Assembly: GCA_900314645.1 (NCBI GenBank)
Contig: OMWB01000036.1
Coordinates: 1-36,507 of the forward strand
Direction: 5' to 3'
From: an uncultured Actinomycetes bacterium
GTDB lineage: Bacteria; Actinomycetota; Coriobacteriia; Coriobacteriales; Atopobiaceae
DNA: 36,507 nt
Shown: in pieces, positions 26,521-33,870 of the stretch
Numbering within the stretch: the first letter of the stretch is position 1
How the letters are laid out: every line of letters starts with the position of its first letter
Program-made: the position numbers and the translations under genes
The notes under the pieces: generated by a model
Database searches by the model: none
What the model saw: only the letters and a program-made list of their open reading frames with translations
Told to the model about the DNA's origin: nothing

Positions 26521-27426
26521 TTACAGCAGCCCGTTGCAGGACCTCATGAAGTCATCCATGAGCTTGAGCATGTAGGGAGTCCAGAACTCAGGACCACCAT
26601 GGTCGGCACCCTGCAGCAGGTACATCGTCGCATCGTGTCCCGTCTCCTTGAGACGCCTGTACAGCACCTCGCTACAGCGGGCGTTCACGATGCGGTCCTT
26701 GGTGCCGTGGATAATCAGCATGGGCGGCATCTCGGTCTCCTCAAAGATGTTGCACTCCGCTGATATCTGGCGCTGCACCTCGGGATGCTCGCGAAGGTCG
26801 AGCTTGGTAAGCCACCCTTCCGGGCTCTCCCTCTCGAGGTGGTGTGTGTTCGACGGGTTGGAGTCGTCGAACATCACCGTGACGCTGCCGAACTGGTCGA
26901 TGATGCCGTTGACCTCCGCAGAGACAGACGGGTCGATCTTCTCGCTGTCGTCCTCATGCACCAGCGATGTGAACACCACCGTGTGGCCGCCTGACGAGCT
27001 GCCCATGAGCACGATCCTGTCAGGGTCGACGTGGTACTCGTCCGCATGCAGGCGCATGAAGCGGACGGCGTTCTTGACGTCGATGACCTGGGCAGGGAAC
27101 GACGCATCGAACGACGAGCGGTACTCGACCACCACCGCCACGTAACCGAGGTCGGCCACGCGGGCGGTACGGGGCACCTCGACGTGGATGTGCTGCGGAA
27201 ACCAGCCGGACCCGGGCACGTAAAGAACGCAGGGGTACGTCCCGGCCGGGTTGTTGCGAGACTTGGGGACCAGAATCTGCAGGTGCAGGTCCTTGCCGTC
27301 TCTCGTGTCGTAAACAACGTCGGCCTCATAACGCGTATACACCTCGTCGCCTGTGGTCGAAATCACCGGTATCCCCTCGGCACGGAACTCCGGGAACTCC
27401 GCGTATCCCCACTCCTTGACTTCCAT
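26521..27426 (-). CDS. Alpha/beta-hydrolase, esterase/lipase (acyl-peptidase-like)
   Basis: This serine hydrolase has 301 residues and no signal peptide. The nucleophile elbow MGSSSGGH is near 141-148 (GxSxG, Ser144), the Asp lies in LIIHGTKDRIV, and the catalytic His in LQGADHGG near the C-terminus. Early PCVLYVPGSGWFPQH is the oxyanion region; PGSGW replaces the HGGG of the HSL family. It resembles carbohydrate or xylan esterase-like proteins (BD-FAE type). ATG 27426 follows GGAAGAAG. It is divergent from an RpiR regulator with a perfect palindrome between them, which suggests sugar-phosphate-responsive control. The natural ester is unknown. Confidence 0.85.
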   Translation of the reverse strand: MEVKEWGYAEFPEFRAEGIPVISTTGDEVYTRYEADVVYDTRDGKDLHLQILVPKSRNNPAGTYPCVLYVPGSGWFPQHIHVEVPRTARVADLGYVAVVVEYRSSFDASFPAQVIDVKNAVRFMRLHADEYHVDPDRIVLMGSSSGGHTVVFTSLVHEDDSEKIDPSVSAEVNGIIDQFGSVTVMFDDSNPSNTHHLERESPEGWLTKLDLREHPEVQRQISAECNIFEETEMPPMLIIHGTKDRIVNARCSEVLYRRLKETGHDATMYLLQGADHGGPEFWTPYMLKLMDDFMRSCNGLL

Positions 27427-27560
27427 CGGTCTTCTTCCTTTCCTGTACTGTGATGCGGTGGCTGGGATTGCTCCTGGGCAGCCGTGACTCCTAACGTAAG
27501 GCAGTTGTGAAAGGCGCCGCCCCGGGCCCTGAGTGATTGCGCATGCATGCAGCTTACCGC

Positions 27561-27586
27561 GTTTTGATTGATTAGTCAATCAAAAC
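27561..27586. promoter_or_regulatory. Perfect 11-bp inverted repeat between esterase and RpiR genes
   Basis: Arms GTTTTGATTGA (27561-27571) and TCAATCAAAAC (27576-27586) flank TTAG. The site is AT-rich, lies about 135 bp from the esterase start and about 88 bp from the regulator start, and has the size of a dimer operator. The most likely binder is the adjacent RpiR protein. The remainder of 27427-27673 shows no gene. Confidence 0.7.
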
Positions 27587-27673
27587 CTTGTCTTCTGATT
27601 TACCATTCATTCTTCACTCGACAGAGTGGCACCCTCGTGCGAAAATGACACTCGCGTAAGAAGGGAGCGGAGA

Positions 27674-28402
27674 GTGAGCATATTCGACGACATGGACATG
27701 GCTTCGGCACAGTTCACCAAGACGGACCGCGTCGTATACGAGACCATCAGGAAGTTCCCGGACCTCTTCGTGCAGGGCAGCCTGGCAGCGATAGCCGAGG
27801 AGACGCATCTTTCCGCCCCCTCGCTCACCCGCTTTGCCAAGCGCGTCGGATACAAGGGCTTTTCCGAGTTTCAATACCAGTTTCGATCGGACCTGGAGGA
27901 ACGAGACGAGAATCAGACGGGCTCGAAGTCGGATGCCTATGCGGAGCTGCTGCGCAAAGTAGAGCGGGACGTTCCGGACGCGCTTCTATGCGACCTTGTG
28001 AGGCGCATGCGGGATGCCAGTACGGTCGTGGCGACCGGGGCCAGCCTCTCCCGCATCCCCGCATACCATCTGTTCGTCATGGCAGGCGCACTTCTGGGAA
28101 AGGGCCTATACCTCAACGCCGACGAGCTCACCAGCCACATCGGTTCCGACTGTGTTCTGTTCGTTTTCTCCGTCAACAGCGGATTCGTGTACCGCAAGAT
28201 GCTGAGCAAGATTCGCGAGCAGAAGTGCCCGCCGTACGTGGTGCTCGTCACTATGAACCCACGCCACACACTCGCAAAGCACGCGGACCAGGTGGTGGTC
28301 CTCCCGCGGCTCCTCTCAGGCGAGTCACTCGGCGTAGGGACAGCCGACTCCATGGCCTTCCTCATGTTCCTAGAACTGCTTAGTGGCCACCTTGAAAGCT
28401 GA
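27674..28402 (+). CDS. RpiR-family (HTH_6 + SIS) transcriptional regulator
   Basis: This 242-residue regulator has an N-terminal HTH_6 domain (LAAIAEETHLSAPSLTRFAKRVGYKGFSEFQ, core HLSAPSLTRFAKRVGYKGF). It also has a C-terminal SIS sugar-isomerase-like domain (VVATGASLSRIPAYHL and DCVLFVFSVNSGF, where the usual Ser-rich GxS loop is recognisable). RpiR proteins sense phosphosugars. GTG 27674 lies six bases after GGGAG. An earlier in-frame start has no ribosome binding site. It is divergent from the esterase gene across the palindrome at 27561-27586 and probably regulates it. Confidence 0.88.
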   Translation: MSIFDDMDMASAQFTKTDRVVYETIRKFPDLFVQGSLAAIAEETHLSAPSLTRFAKRVGYKGFSEFQYQFRSDLEERDENQTGSKSDAYAELLRKVERDVPDALLCDLVRRMRDASTVVATGASLSRIPAYHLFVMAGALLGKGLYLNADELTSHIGSDCVLFVFSVNSGFVYRKMLSKIREQKCPPYVVLVTMNPRHTLAKHADQVVVLPRLLSGESLGVGTADSMAFLMFLELLSGHLES

Positions 28403-28460
28403 TCCTCGCCGGCAACGAAGCCGAAGAGGCTAAAGGTCGGTGGCAACGCTGATGCGCTTT

Positions 28461-28672
28461 TTGACCGCTCGCCGATTCGCCGACCCCCTTGACAAGAGGG
28501 CCGCTTTGCCGGCTGGACCGATTTTTGGGAATCGGCTGGACTGCGCATGAAAACAGTCGCTCTACCTGCGGCTGAAATACAAGGTTGGGTAATGCTCATT
28601 ACCCAGATCAGGTTTGAGGGTCGGAGCCGCGCTGGGCCCAATCTCAGCCGGCGTGCGCCAGCCCCCCCTATC
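28461..28672 (-). promoter_or_regulatory. TPP-riboswitch-like repeat element, copy E
   Basis: On the minus strand, GGGGGCTGGCGCACGCCGG leads to GCTGAGA, a GGGCC-type hairpin, ACCCTC and ACCTGATCTGGGTAATGAGC. The palindrome has one central change (28587-28604). The terminator stem is weakened (GCCGCAGG...CGAC), and about 80 bp of downstream sequence is shared with copy C. It points into the 3' end of the RpiR gene. The remainder of 28403-28847 contains no gene I can support. Confidence 0.55.
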
Positions 28673-28847
28673 GAGTCGGTAGCACTCATCCCTTCTGTTG
28701 CGGCCCTGCCTACATGACAGAAACGACATTGCCGCATTCGAGCCGCGAGCGTCCCCGGATGGGCACACCGAGTGGTCCTAGGTGGCCCTAAGAAACCGAG
28801 TCACGCGGTGCCCACAACTCAAAGGGGAGTATCCCCTCCGGGTCACA

Positions 28848-29987
28848 CTACAGGCCAAGGGATGAGGCACTCAGGCCACGCGCGCCGAGGAGCTGGTCGA
28901 CCACGCGTCGGTTCTGGCCCAGCGCAACCGCATACACCAAGAAGTCATCCCAGAGCGCAAGCGCGCCGCGGTCCGCCTCCGACATCGCCGTGAAGTCACG
29001 CACGTAGTTGCGGATGCCGTAGACGAGCTCTGTCTCCTCCTCGCCCAAGGCTGTGCGCCTGAACTGGCGCGAGGCGTCGCCGTTCTCCACAAGGCCGCGC
29101 ACGGTGTCGACCAAGGGCAGCAGTATGCCCACCGCCAAGATGAGCGCGATTGCGACGAAGATCACAAGCTGTACCATGAGCATCGGATTTCGCGCCATGA
29201 GAGGCACCAGCTCGTAGTCGTTCTCCAGCTCATCCAGAAGGCCCATGAGCTCGCTGCCCGTCGTCACCGCGAATACCTGGAACAGCATGGCGAGCGCGAA
29301 AACCACCAGGCATCCCGTGCCGCATCCGCGCAGAAACGAGAGGCAGCCCGCCGTGGCCACGCTGCCCTTTCTGCCCACGCGCCGCAGATGCACGCCGTCG
29401 GCCGCCTCGTCTTCGGCCAGTGCGGCCCACTCGCCATAGCCAGGCCCATGCCCGCCAAGCCCCTCGTCACAGGCTTGGCGCACCAGAAGCCGCTCTCCTG
29501 GCGACAGGCTGGCCAGCGCCGCATTGTCGATCACCCTCACGTGACTCCCGTCGATGCTCAGCACCCGCCGCAGCACTAGGGAGAGCAGCGTGGCGGCCGC
29601 GTCCTCGCGCGGCTCGAGGTGCAGGTCGGCGAGCATGCTCACCTGCACCGCCGTGAGGCCCTGCAGCTTCTCGCGGTAGTACTCTAGGTCGAGGGTGGGA
29701 ACGAAGCTCGTCTCGCGGCGCAGGCGCGACATGAAGAACGTGCACACGACCCACCAGAGGAAGAAGGGGATGAAGCTCACCATCAGGACCTTGAGCAAAA
29801 GGATGCACCCTGCGGCCAGGTAGCCGAGCGTTGGGTTGTCGGCTTGCTCGGCGTACGAGGCTGCAATGTGGCCAGTTTCGCTCCAGACCTTAACGGACAC
29901 GAGCGGAACCACCAGCCACGAAAGGCTGCGAATCCTGCGCCACGTCCGATAGCGACTTGCATGCACCAGCTTCGTCCTACGTGCCAT
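28848..29987 (-). CDS. DUF2207-like predicted membrane protein
   Basis: This 379-residue protein has about four hydrophobic spans: near 20-35 (SLSWLVVPLVSV), 55-85, 225-245 (CLVVFALAMLFQVFAV) and 270-300 (LVIFVAIALILAVGILLPL). The C-terminus has YVRDFTAMSEADRGALALWDDFLVYAVALG. The pattern of a short RDFT/S motif followed by WDDFLVYAVALG is the hallmark of the C-terminal region of DUF2207 (YciQ-like) proteins, which have no known biochemical role. The usual N-terminal DUF2207 beta-domain is not evident, so this is a short or divergent form. ATG 29987 follows GAGGA. It is downstream of TPP-like element F on the same strand. Confidence 0.7.
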   Translation of the reverse strand: MARRTKLVHASRYRTWRRIRSLSWLVVPLVSVKVWSETGHIAASYAEQADNPTLGYLAAGCILLLKVLMVSFIPFFLWWVVCTFFMSRLRRETSFVPTLDLEYYREKLQGLTAVQVSMLADLHLEPREDAAATLLSLVLRRVLSIDGSHVRVIDNAALASLSPGERLLVRQACDEGLGGHGPGYGEWAALAEDEAADGVHLRRVGRKGSVATAGCLSFLRGCGTGCLVVFALAMLFQVFAVTTGSELMGLLDELENDYELVPLMARNPMLMVQLVIFVAIALILAVGILLPLVDTVRGLVENGDASRQFRRTALGEEETELVYGIRNYVRDFTAMSEADRGALALWDDFLVYAVALGQNRRVVDQLLGARGLSASSLGL

Positions 29988-30128
29988 AGGTCGTCCTCAC
30001 GTCGGTTGTCTTGCCGTGGACATCGTAGCAGAGCAGGCCCTGTCGAGCTGTTAGCTCCACCCCGACCGTTCCGACAATTGCCAGGCGTCCCGCTAATGGG
30101 GTCCCCTGCGAAGACGCTCGTTAGGCGC

Positions 30129-30307
30129 ATCCGCTCTACCTGCGGTTTGTTTACACTCATGGGTAATGCGCATTACCCAGATCAGGTTGGAGGGTCAGGG
30201 CCGCGCTGGGCCCAACCTCAACCGGTATGCGCCAGCTCCCCTATTCGAATGCCATTGTGGCGCAAGGGGCGCGCTCCGCAACCGGCACGTACGACATCCT
30301 GTCAGGA
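30129..30307 (-). promoter_or_regulatory. TPP-riboswitch-like repeat element, copy F
   Basis: On the minus strand, TTGCGG (30276-30281) and CACAAT (30254-30259), spacer 16 bp, are followed by GGGGAGCTGGCGCATACCGG. Then come a changed TTGAGG in place of CTGAGA, a GGGCC/GGCCC-type hairpin, ACCCTCC, ACCTGATCTGGGTAATGC and the perfect palindrome (30161-30178). The terminator stem is reduced to CCGC/GCGG without a T-run. The next minus-strand gene is the DUF2207-like protein 141 bp downstream. Confidence 0.55.
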
Positions 30308-30352
30308 GCCATAACGAAAGCAGAAACACAGCTGGACGTAAAGGCTGTCTCC

Positions 30353-30865
30353 CTAGTACCTGTTGATGCGGCACTTGTCCTTTATGCGCTGGATCCGCTC
30401 AGGCAGCTCGTCGTAGGGCATGTTGCGTGGCGTGTCACAGGTGCCCGATTCGCTCGCCACGTCGTAGTACCAGCACTTGTACTCGATGAAGTCCCGAGCG
30501 AGCAAGAGCTCCTCGAGCTGTGCTTCGATAGCCTTCCGACGCTCGTGCACAATCTTGCGTCGCTCCTCGATGGTCGAGTCGCCTGCAAGGTAGAGGTTGA
30601 TGTACTCCCGAATCTCCTTGATGGGCATACCCGATACCTTCAGACGCTCCACGAAGCGCATCCACTCAAGGTCGTCCTCGTCAAACAGGCGACGCCCGTC
30701 GCTCGACCGGCGCTGGTTGGGGATGAGGCCGTTCTTCTCATAAAAGCGTATGGTCGATGCCGGCATCCCCAGCTTGGCAGCCGCGTCGCCTATCGTGTAC
30801 AGCCTGTTTTCGCCCTCGCCTACCGTGGAATCAGCGCTGAAAGCACCGTGCGTGTTGACGTCCAT
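30353..30865 (-). CDS. MerR-family transcriptional regulator
   Basis: This 170-residue regulator has the MerR winged helix near residues 24-90: LYTIGDAAAKLGMPASTIRFYEKNGLIP, core STIRFYEKNGLIP, then SSDGRRLFDEDDLEWMRFVERLK. A coiled-coil dimer helix follows (ERRKIVHERRKAIEAQLEEL). The tail YKCWYYDVASESGTCD has two cysteines in an arrangement seen in some MerR proteins that respond to aldehydes or other electrophiles; ligand assignment is speculative. ATG 30865 follows GAGGT. It begins 24 bp after the DUF362 gene and is probably in one operon with it. Confidence 0.88.
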   Translation of the reverse strand: MDVNTHGAFSADSTVGEGENRLYTIGDAAAKLGMPASTIRFYEKNGLIPNQRRSSDGRRLFDEDDLEWMRFVERLKVSGMPIKEIREYINLYLAGDSTIEERRKIVHERRKAIEAQLEELLLARDFIEYKCWYYDVASESGTCDTPRNMPYDELPERIQRIKDKCRINRY

Positions 30866-30889
30866 GTTTACCTCACTTGCCGCCAAAAG

Positions 30890-31978
30890 CTAGTCTATCT
30901 CCACGAGCTCGTACGCACGGCTCCCCACGCCGAGCCGCTCGGCTGCCTCGAGCACGTGCTGCCCATCGAGGCTCTCGATGCGCGCGATGAGGTCCGCGCT
31001 GTCGTTGTCGCTGGCATAGACCAGGTCGACGCACGCCTGGTCAAGCGCCACCGGGTCGGCAGATGCAAGGATGCCGACGTCGGCCATCTTCGGCGGCGCC
31101 GGGTTGGAGTCGCAGTCGCAGTCCACTGAGAGGTTATTCATCACGTTCACGAACAGCATGTTGGGCTGAGACGCGAGCACGGCCTTGCAGGCGTCGGCCA
31201 TCGACTCGAGGAAGTCGGGAGTGGCCGCGCTCGACCAGCTGGTGCGATTCTGTCCCGCCGAGTGGATGAGCAGCTTCCCCTCACGAGATGCCATGCCTAT
31301 GGAGATGTTCTTGAGCGCGCCACCGAAGCCCGCCATCGCATGGCCCTTGAAGTGCGAGAGGACCAGGAAGCCGTCATAATCCGCGAAGTGCGCGCCAACG
31401 AGGTTCTCGCTCAGGTGAAGGCCTCCCTCGACGGGGAGGGACAGCGACCCGTCCTCGTCCATGATCTGGAAGTCCGCAATACCGGCGAACCCGTGGTCGG
31501 CTGCCACCTGGTAGTGAGCATCGGTCGAGCCGCGAGAGCCGCCGTAGGCCGTGTTGCACTCGACAATCGTCCCGCCCACGGCGGAAACGAGGCCCGAGAT
31601 GAGGTCGGCCTTGAGGTAGTGGTTGCCGCCCGGCTCGCCGGTCGAGAGCTTCACGCCAACCTGGCCCGAAAGCCCCTCGCCTATCGCGTCGAACACCGCC
31701 TGCAGCGTCTCGGGGACGACCGAGTGCGTGAAGTAGACCGCAGGGGCTTGGGCCCGAGTCTCATCTGTGCTGGCTGGCGCTTCCTCCGCATTGTCGGTGG
31801 TCTCGGTTGGTGCGGACGCCGGCCCGTCTTCCGAGGGAGACGAGCCTGCTCCGCATGCGGCGAGGCCCGTCAACACCGCCATGCCACTTGCCACGGCAGC
31901 TGCGCTGACGAACGACCTTCTCGTCATGTGAGTCAGCCTGCCTGCGCCACTGGTGTCGTGCTTTCGATCCACCAACAT
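30890..31978 (-). CDS. DUF362-domain lipoprotein with Tat-like signal
   Basis: This 362-residue exported protein has an N-terminal MTRRSFVSAAAVASG, a hydrophobic stretch and lipobox LAAC. It is therefore likely a Tat-dependent lipoprotein; the TRRSFV motif is a good twin-arginine match. A Ser/Pro/Glu/Thr-rich linker precedes the DUF362 domain (VGVKLSTGEPGGNHYLKADL, SHFKGHAMAGFGGALKNISIGMA, DVGILASADPVALDQACVDLV). DUF362 proteins often carry a ferredoxin-like Fe-S domain, but none is visible here. Two clustered cysteines in VDCDCD are the only candidates. Family function is unclear, and redox roles have been proposed. ATG 31978 has a strong GGGAGGAGAGGA before it. It is followed by a MerR regulator. 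Confidence 0.85.
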   Translation of the reverse strand: MLVDRKHDTSGAGRLTHMTRRSFVSAAAVASGMAVLTGLAACGAGSSPSEDGPASAPTETTDNAEEAPASTDETRAQAPAVYFTHSVVPETLQAVFDAIGEGLSGQVGVKLSTGEPGGNHYLKADLISGLVSAVGGTIVECNTAYGGSRGSTDAHYQVAADHGFAGIADFQIMDEDGSLSLPVEGGLHLSENLVGAHFADYDGFLVLSHFKGHAMAGFGGALKNISIGMASREGKLLIHSAGQNRTSWSSAATPDFLESMADACKAVLASQPNMLFVNVMNNLSVDCDCDSNPAPPKMADVGILASADPVALDQACVDLVYASDNDSADLIARIESLDGQHVLEAAERLGVGSRAYELVEID

Positions 31979-32038
31979 GTCCTCTCCTCCCATCTATGCC
32001 CGAGTTAAGTCGATTTGTATTCTGCGGCTTAAAGCGAG

Positions 32039-32058
32039 GCCATGATACGGGTCATGGC
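32039..32058 (-). terminator. Small hairpin downstream of the peptide gene
   Basis: GCCATGA (32039-32045) and TCATGGC (32052-32058) pair perfectly around a six-base loop. It lies between the peptide gene stop and the DUF362 start. There is no T-run, so its terminator role is tentative. Confidence 0.4.
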
Positions 32059-32103
32059 GATAGGGAAACATGTTCTGTATCTGAGGTGGGCTTTAGCGGC
32101 TTA

Positions 32104-32295
32104 TCAGTAGCCACCCCGTCCGTTGTACCAATGGCCACCAGCGATGCTCTCGAGCTGCTCGTTCGTCAGCTCAATGCCTTCGGCCTGGGCAAACTCCAGC
32201 ATTTCCTCGGGAGTCTTCAGGTTACGAGCAGCCTCGCGCTGCTCATCCGTCAGCGTGCTTAGCAGCTCATCGGGCTTCTGAGTGTTCTCGGACAT
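32104..32295 (-). CDS. Putative RiPP precursor peptide with Nif11-like double-glycine leader
   Basis: The 63-residue peptide has an N-terminal leader rich in Glu, Gln and Leu. Its second half, LKTPEEMLEFAQAEGIELTNEQLESIAGG (core pattern EEMLEFAQAEGIELTNEQL), matches the Nif11-like leader style: helix, EGIELT, then a double glycine where a peptidase-containing exporter would cut. The predicted core is only HWYNGRGGY, nine residues, with no Cys, Ser or Thr, so lanthionine or thiazole formation is excluded. ATG 32295 follows GGGAG by six bases. The frame is also open upstream to 32505 and contains a hydrophobic stretch, but no ribosome binding site supports that longer form. No modification enzyme or exporter is in the window. 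Confidence 0.6.
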   Translation of the reverse strand: MSENTQKPDELLSTLTDEQREAARNLKTPEEMLEFAQAEGIELTNEQLESIAGGHWYNGRGGY

Positions 32296-32479
32296 CTTTT
32301 TCTCCCGGCTGTCGGCAACACATGTCCATACAGCTATAACAAAGACAGCTGCACAGACCAATGAGAACACAAGGCCGGATGCCCTAGGACAGTATGTACC
32401 TTGTGGGCGTATAAGATATACCCAGACATGTTGTGATGTGACGGAGAGAGGTCGGCGACACCAGCCAAAGCGGCTTAAG

Positions 32480-32593
32480 ATGGTAATGAGGCTCGAGGAA
32501 TTCAAAGAGATGAATCCTCAAGGTGGGGAGATGATTCAGTACATCATTTCCATCTGGGACCAGGTCGAGGTGCCCTTTACGCTTTACGACTAA
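32480..32593 (+). CDS. Possible small protein or remnant, 37 residues
   Basis: The plus strand from ATG 32480 reads MVMRLEEFKEMNPQGGEMIQ and ends VEVPFTLYD, a plausible amphipathic sequence. It lacks a ribosome binding site, and I do not recognise it. It sits 29 bp before the GNAT gene and might be the start or end of a larger lost gene. Confidence 0.25.
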   Translation: MVMRLEEFKEMNPQGGEMIQYIISIWDQVEVPFTLYD

Positions 32594-32622
32594 TGTCCAG
32601 GCTCAAATGAGAGGCGCGGAGT

Positions 32623-33117
32623 ATGGCGGTAACGCTGAAACCAGTCAACGACGAGAACAGGGATGCGGTAATCGCGCTCTCCGTGCGCGAGGATCAGCCA
32701 TTCGTCGCCCCTAACGACTACTCGCTGGAGCAGGCAGCAGAAAGCAACCGCGAGCATCCCGGCGTCGCGCACGCCTACGGAATCTACGCCGACGACAGGC
32801 TGGTCGGCTTTGCCATGTTTATCTTCGCCCCGGAGGACGAGTACCCGGACGATCCGGACGACCCCGAGGAGCAATATGGCGAAGAGGACCGGTACTACCT
32901 CTGGCGCTTTATGATCGACCAGCACGAGCAGTGCAAGGGCTACGGCCAGGCGGCGTTGGCGTGGATCATCCAGTACTTCAAGGATCACGGCGCGCATGTG
33001 CTGTACCTGTCCACCGAGCCTGACAACGAGCTGGGCCTGCACGTGTACCACAAGCTCGGCTTTAGGGAGACTGGCGAGTTCGAAGAAGACGAGGCCATAC
33101 TGAAGCTCGAGCTGTAA
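32623..33117 (+). CDS. GNAT-family N-acetyltransferase (spermidine/diamine-type)
   Basis: This 164-residue acetyltransferase has the CoA loop EQCKGYGQAAL near residues 104-114 (Q/RxxGxG/A pattern). It is followed by YLSTEPDNELGLHVYHKLGFRETGEFEEDEAILKLEL, seen as HVYHKLGFRETGE, the standard GNAT C-terminus. The N-terminal AVTLKPVNDENRDAVIAL and the layout resemble the PaiA/BltD spermidine acetyltransferase group; the acceptor is not proven. An acidic insertion (PEDEYPDDPDDPEEQYGEED) lies between strands three and four. The start has GAGAGGCGCGGAG upstream. Confidence 0.85.
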   Translation: MAVTLKPVNDENRDAVIALSVREDQPFVAPNDYSLEQAAESNREHPGVAHAYGIYADDRLVGFAMFIFAPEDEYPDDPDDPEEQYGEEDRYYLWRFMIDQHEQCKGYGQAALAWIIQYFKDHGAHVLYLSTEPDNELGLHVYHKLGFRETGEFEEDEAILKLEL

Positions 33118-33152
33118 GTCGATTCTTAGCTCTAGGCAGAGCGCGCTGGGAG

Positions 33153-33458
33153 CTACTGCATCCAGGGCACGGGGCAGGCTTCCTTGAGGTCGGAGAAGTC
33201 CGCCTCCTTCGCCTCCCCCTCGACACGCGTGCGTAGGTAGTCGATGATGTCGTCCGACTCGTAGAGCGCCTTGCCGTCGATGATCAGGCAGGGACACTGC
33301 TTCTTGCCGCCGATGGCGATAAGGTCCTCGCGGTTGGTGCCCTCAGTGATCATGCGGCGCTCCACCTCGAGGTCGTTCTGCTTGAGGAAGCGATCAACCT
33401 TCGCGCAGAAGGGGCATCCGGGAAGCTCATAGAGGATGAGGTCGTCAAGTACGGTCAT
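33153..33458 (-). CDS. Glutaredoxin/thioredoxin-like protein
   Basis: This 101-residue thioredoxin-fold protein has the dithiol motif CPFC at residues 15-18 (LYELPGCPFCAKVDRFLKQ). The cis-proline region is KKQCPCLIIDG, and the GSH/partner-binding end is ALYESDDIIDYLRTR. It resembles the N-terminal glutathione S-transferase-like glutaredoxins used for disulfide or mixed-disulfide reduction. A second Cys pair (CPC) precedes the cis-Pro strand. ATG 33458 follows GGAGG closely. It stands alone between opposing genes. Confidence 0.9.
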   Translation of the reverse strand: MTVLDDLILYELPGCPFCAKVDRFLKQNDLEVERRMITEGTNREDLIAIGGKKQCPCLIIDGKALYESDDIIDYLRTRVEGEAKEADFSDLKEACPVPWMQ

Positions 33459-33562
33459 GGCTTACCTCCAAACATCGTTAGGCTGCTGAGCCTAGGATAC
33501 ACAAAGCGCGGACTCCCTTGGAAACGCGTTTCCTGAGATTGGGCGAGACGATGGCGCGCACG

Positions 33563-33748
33563 TCAGACGTAAAGGGAATAGAACTCGTCTTTCTCTCTCA
33601 TCCGCTCATAGTAGGGGCGTACGGTAATCGCAAACAAAAGCGAGCTTACAACCATAAGGGCAGCCAGGGCAAGACAGCCCTTTGTCGTCCACAACGAGAG
33701 AAACACTCCCATCACAAGAGACTTCACGTTCTCGATGAGTGCATCCAT
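33563..33748 (-). CDS. Small single-span membrane protein
   Basis: A 61-residue reading frame from ATG 33748 has a short N-terminal helix (MDALIENVKSLVMGV), one clear transmembrane segment (CLALAALMVVSSLLFAITV) and a charged tail (RPYYERMREKDEFYSLYV). I do not recognise it. The ribosome binding site is weak (GTGAGA) and the frame extends upstream, so confidence is limited. It lies between glutaredoxin and malQ. Confidence 0.4.
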   Translation of the reverse strand: MDALIENVKSLVMGVFLSLWTTKGCLALAALMVVSSLLFAITVRPYYERMREKDEFYSLYV

Positions 33749-33870
33749 TCTCACGCGAACACGCGCTATGGCACACGTGAGATACGCCTCGCTGAGGGCC
33801 GCGTGTTGACATCGGCCATCCCCTCGCAGCATCATTCCTTAAGATGAACCAGACAACGAGAGGAAGACCA

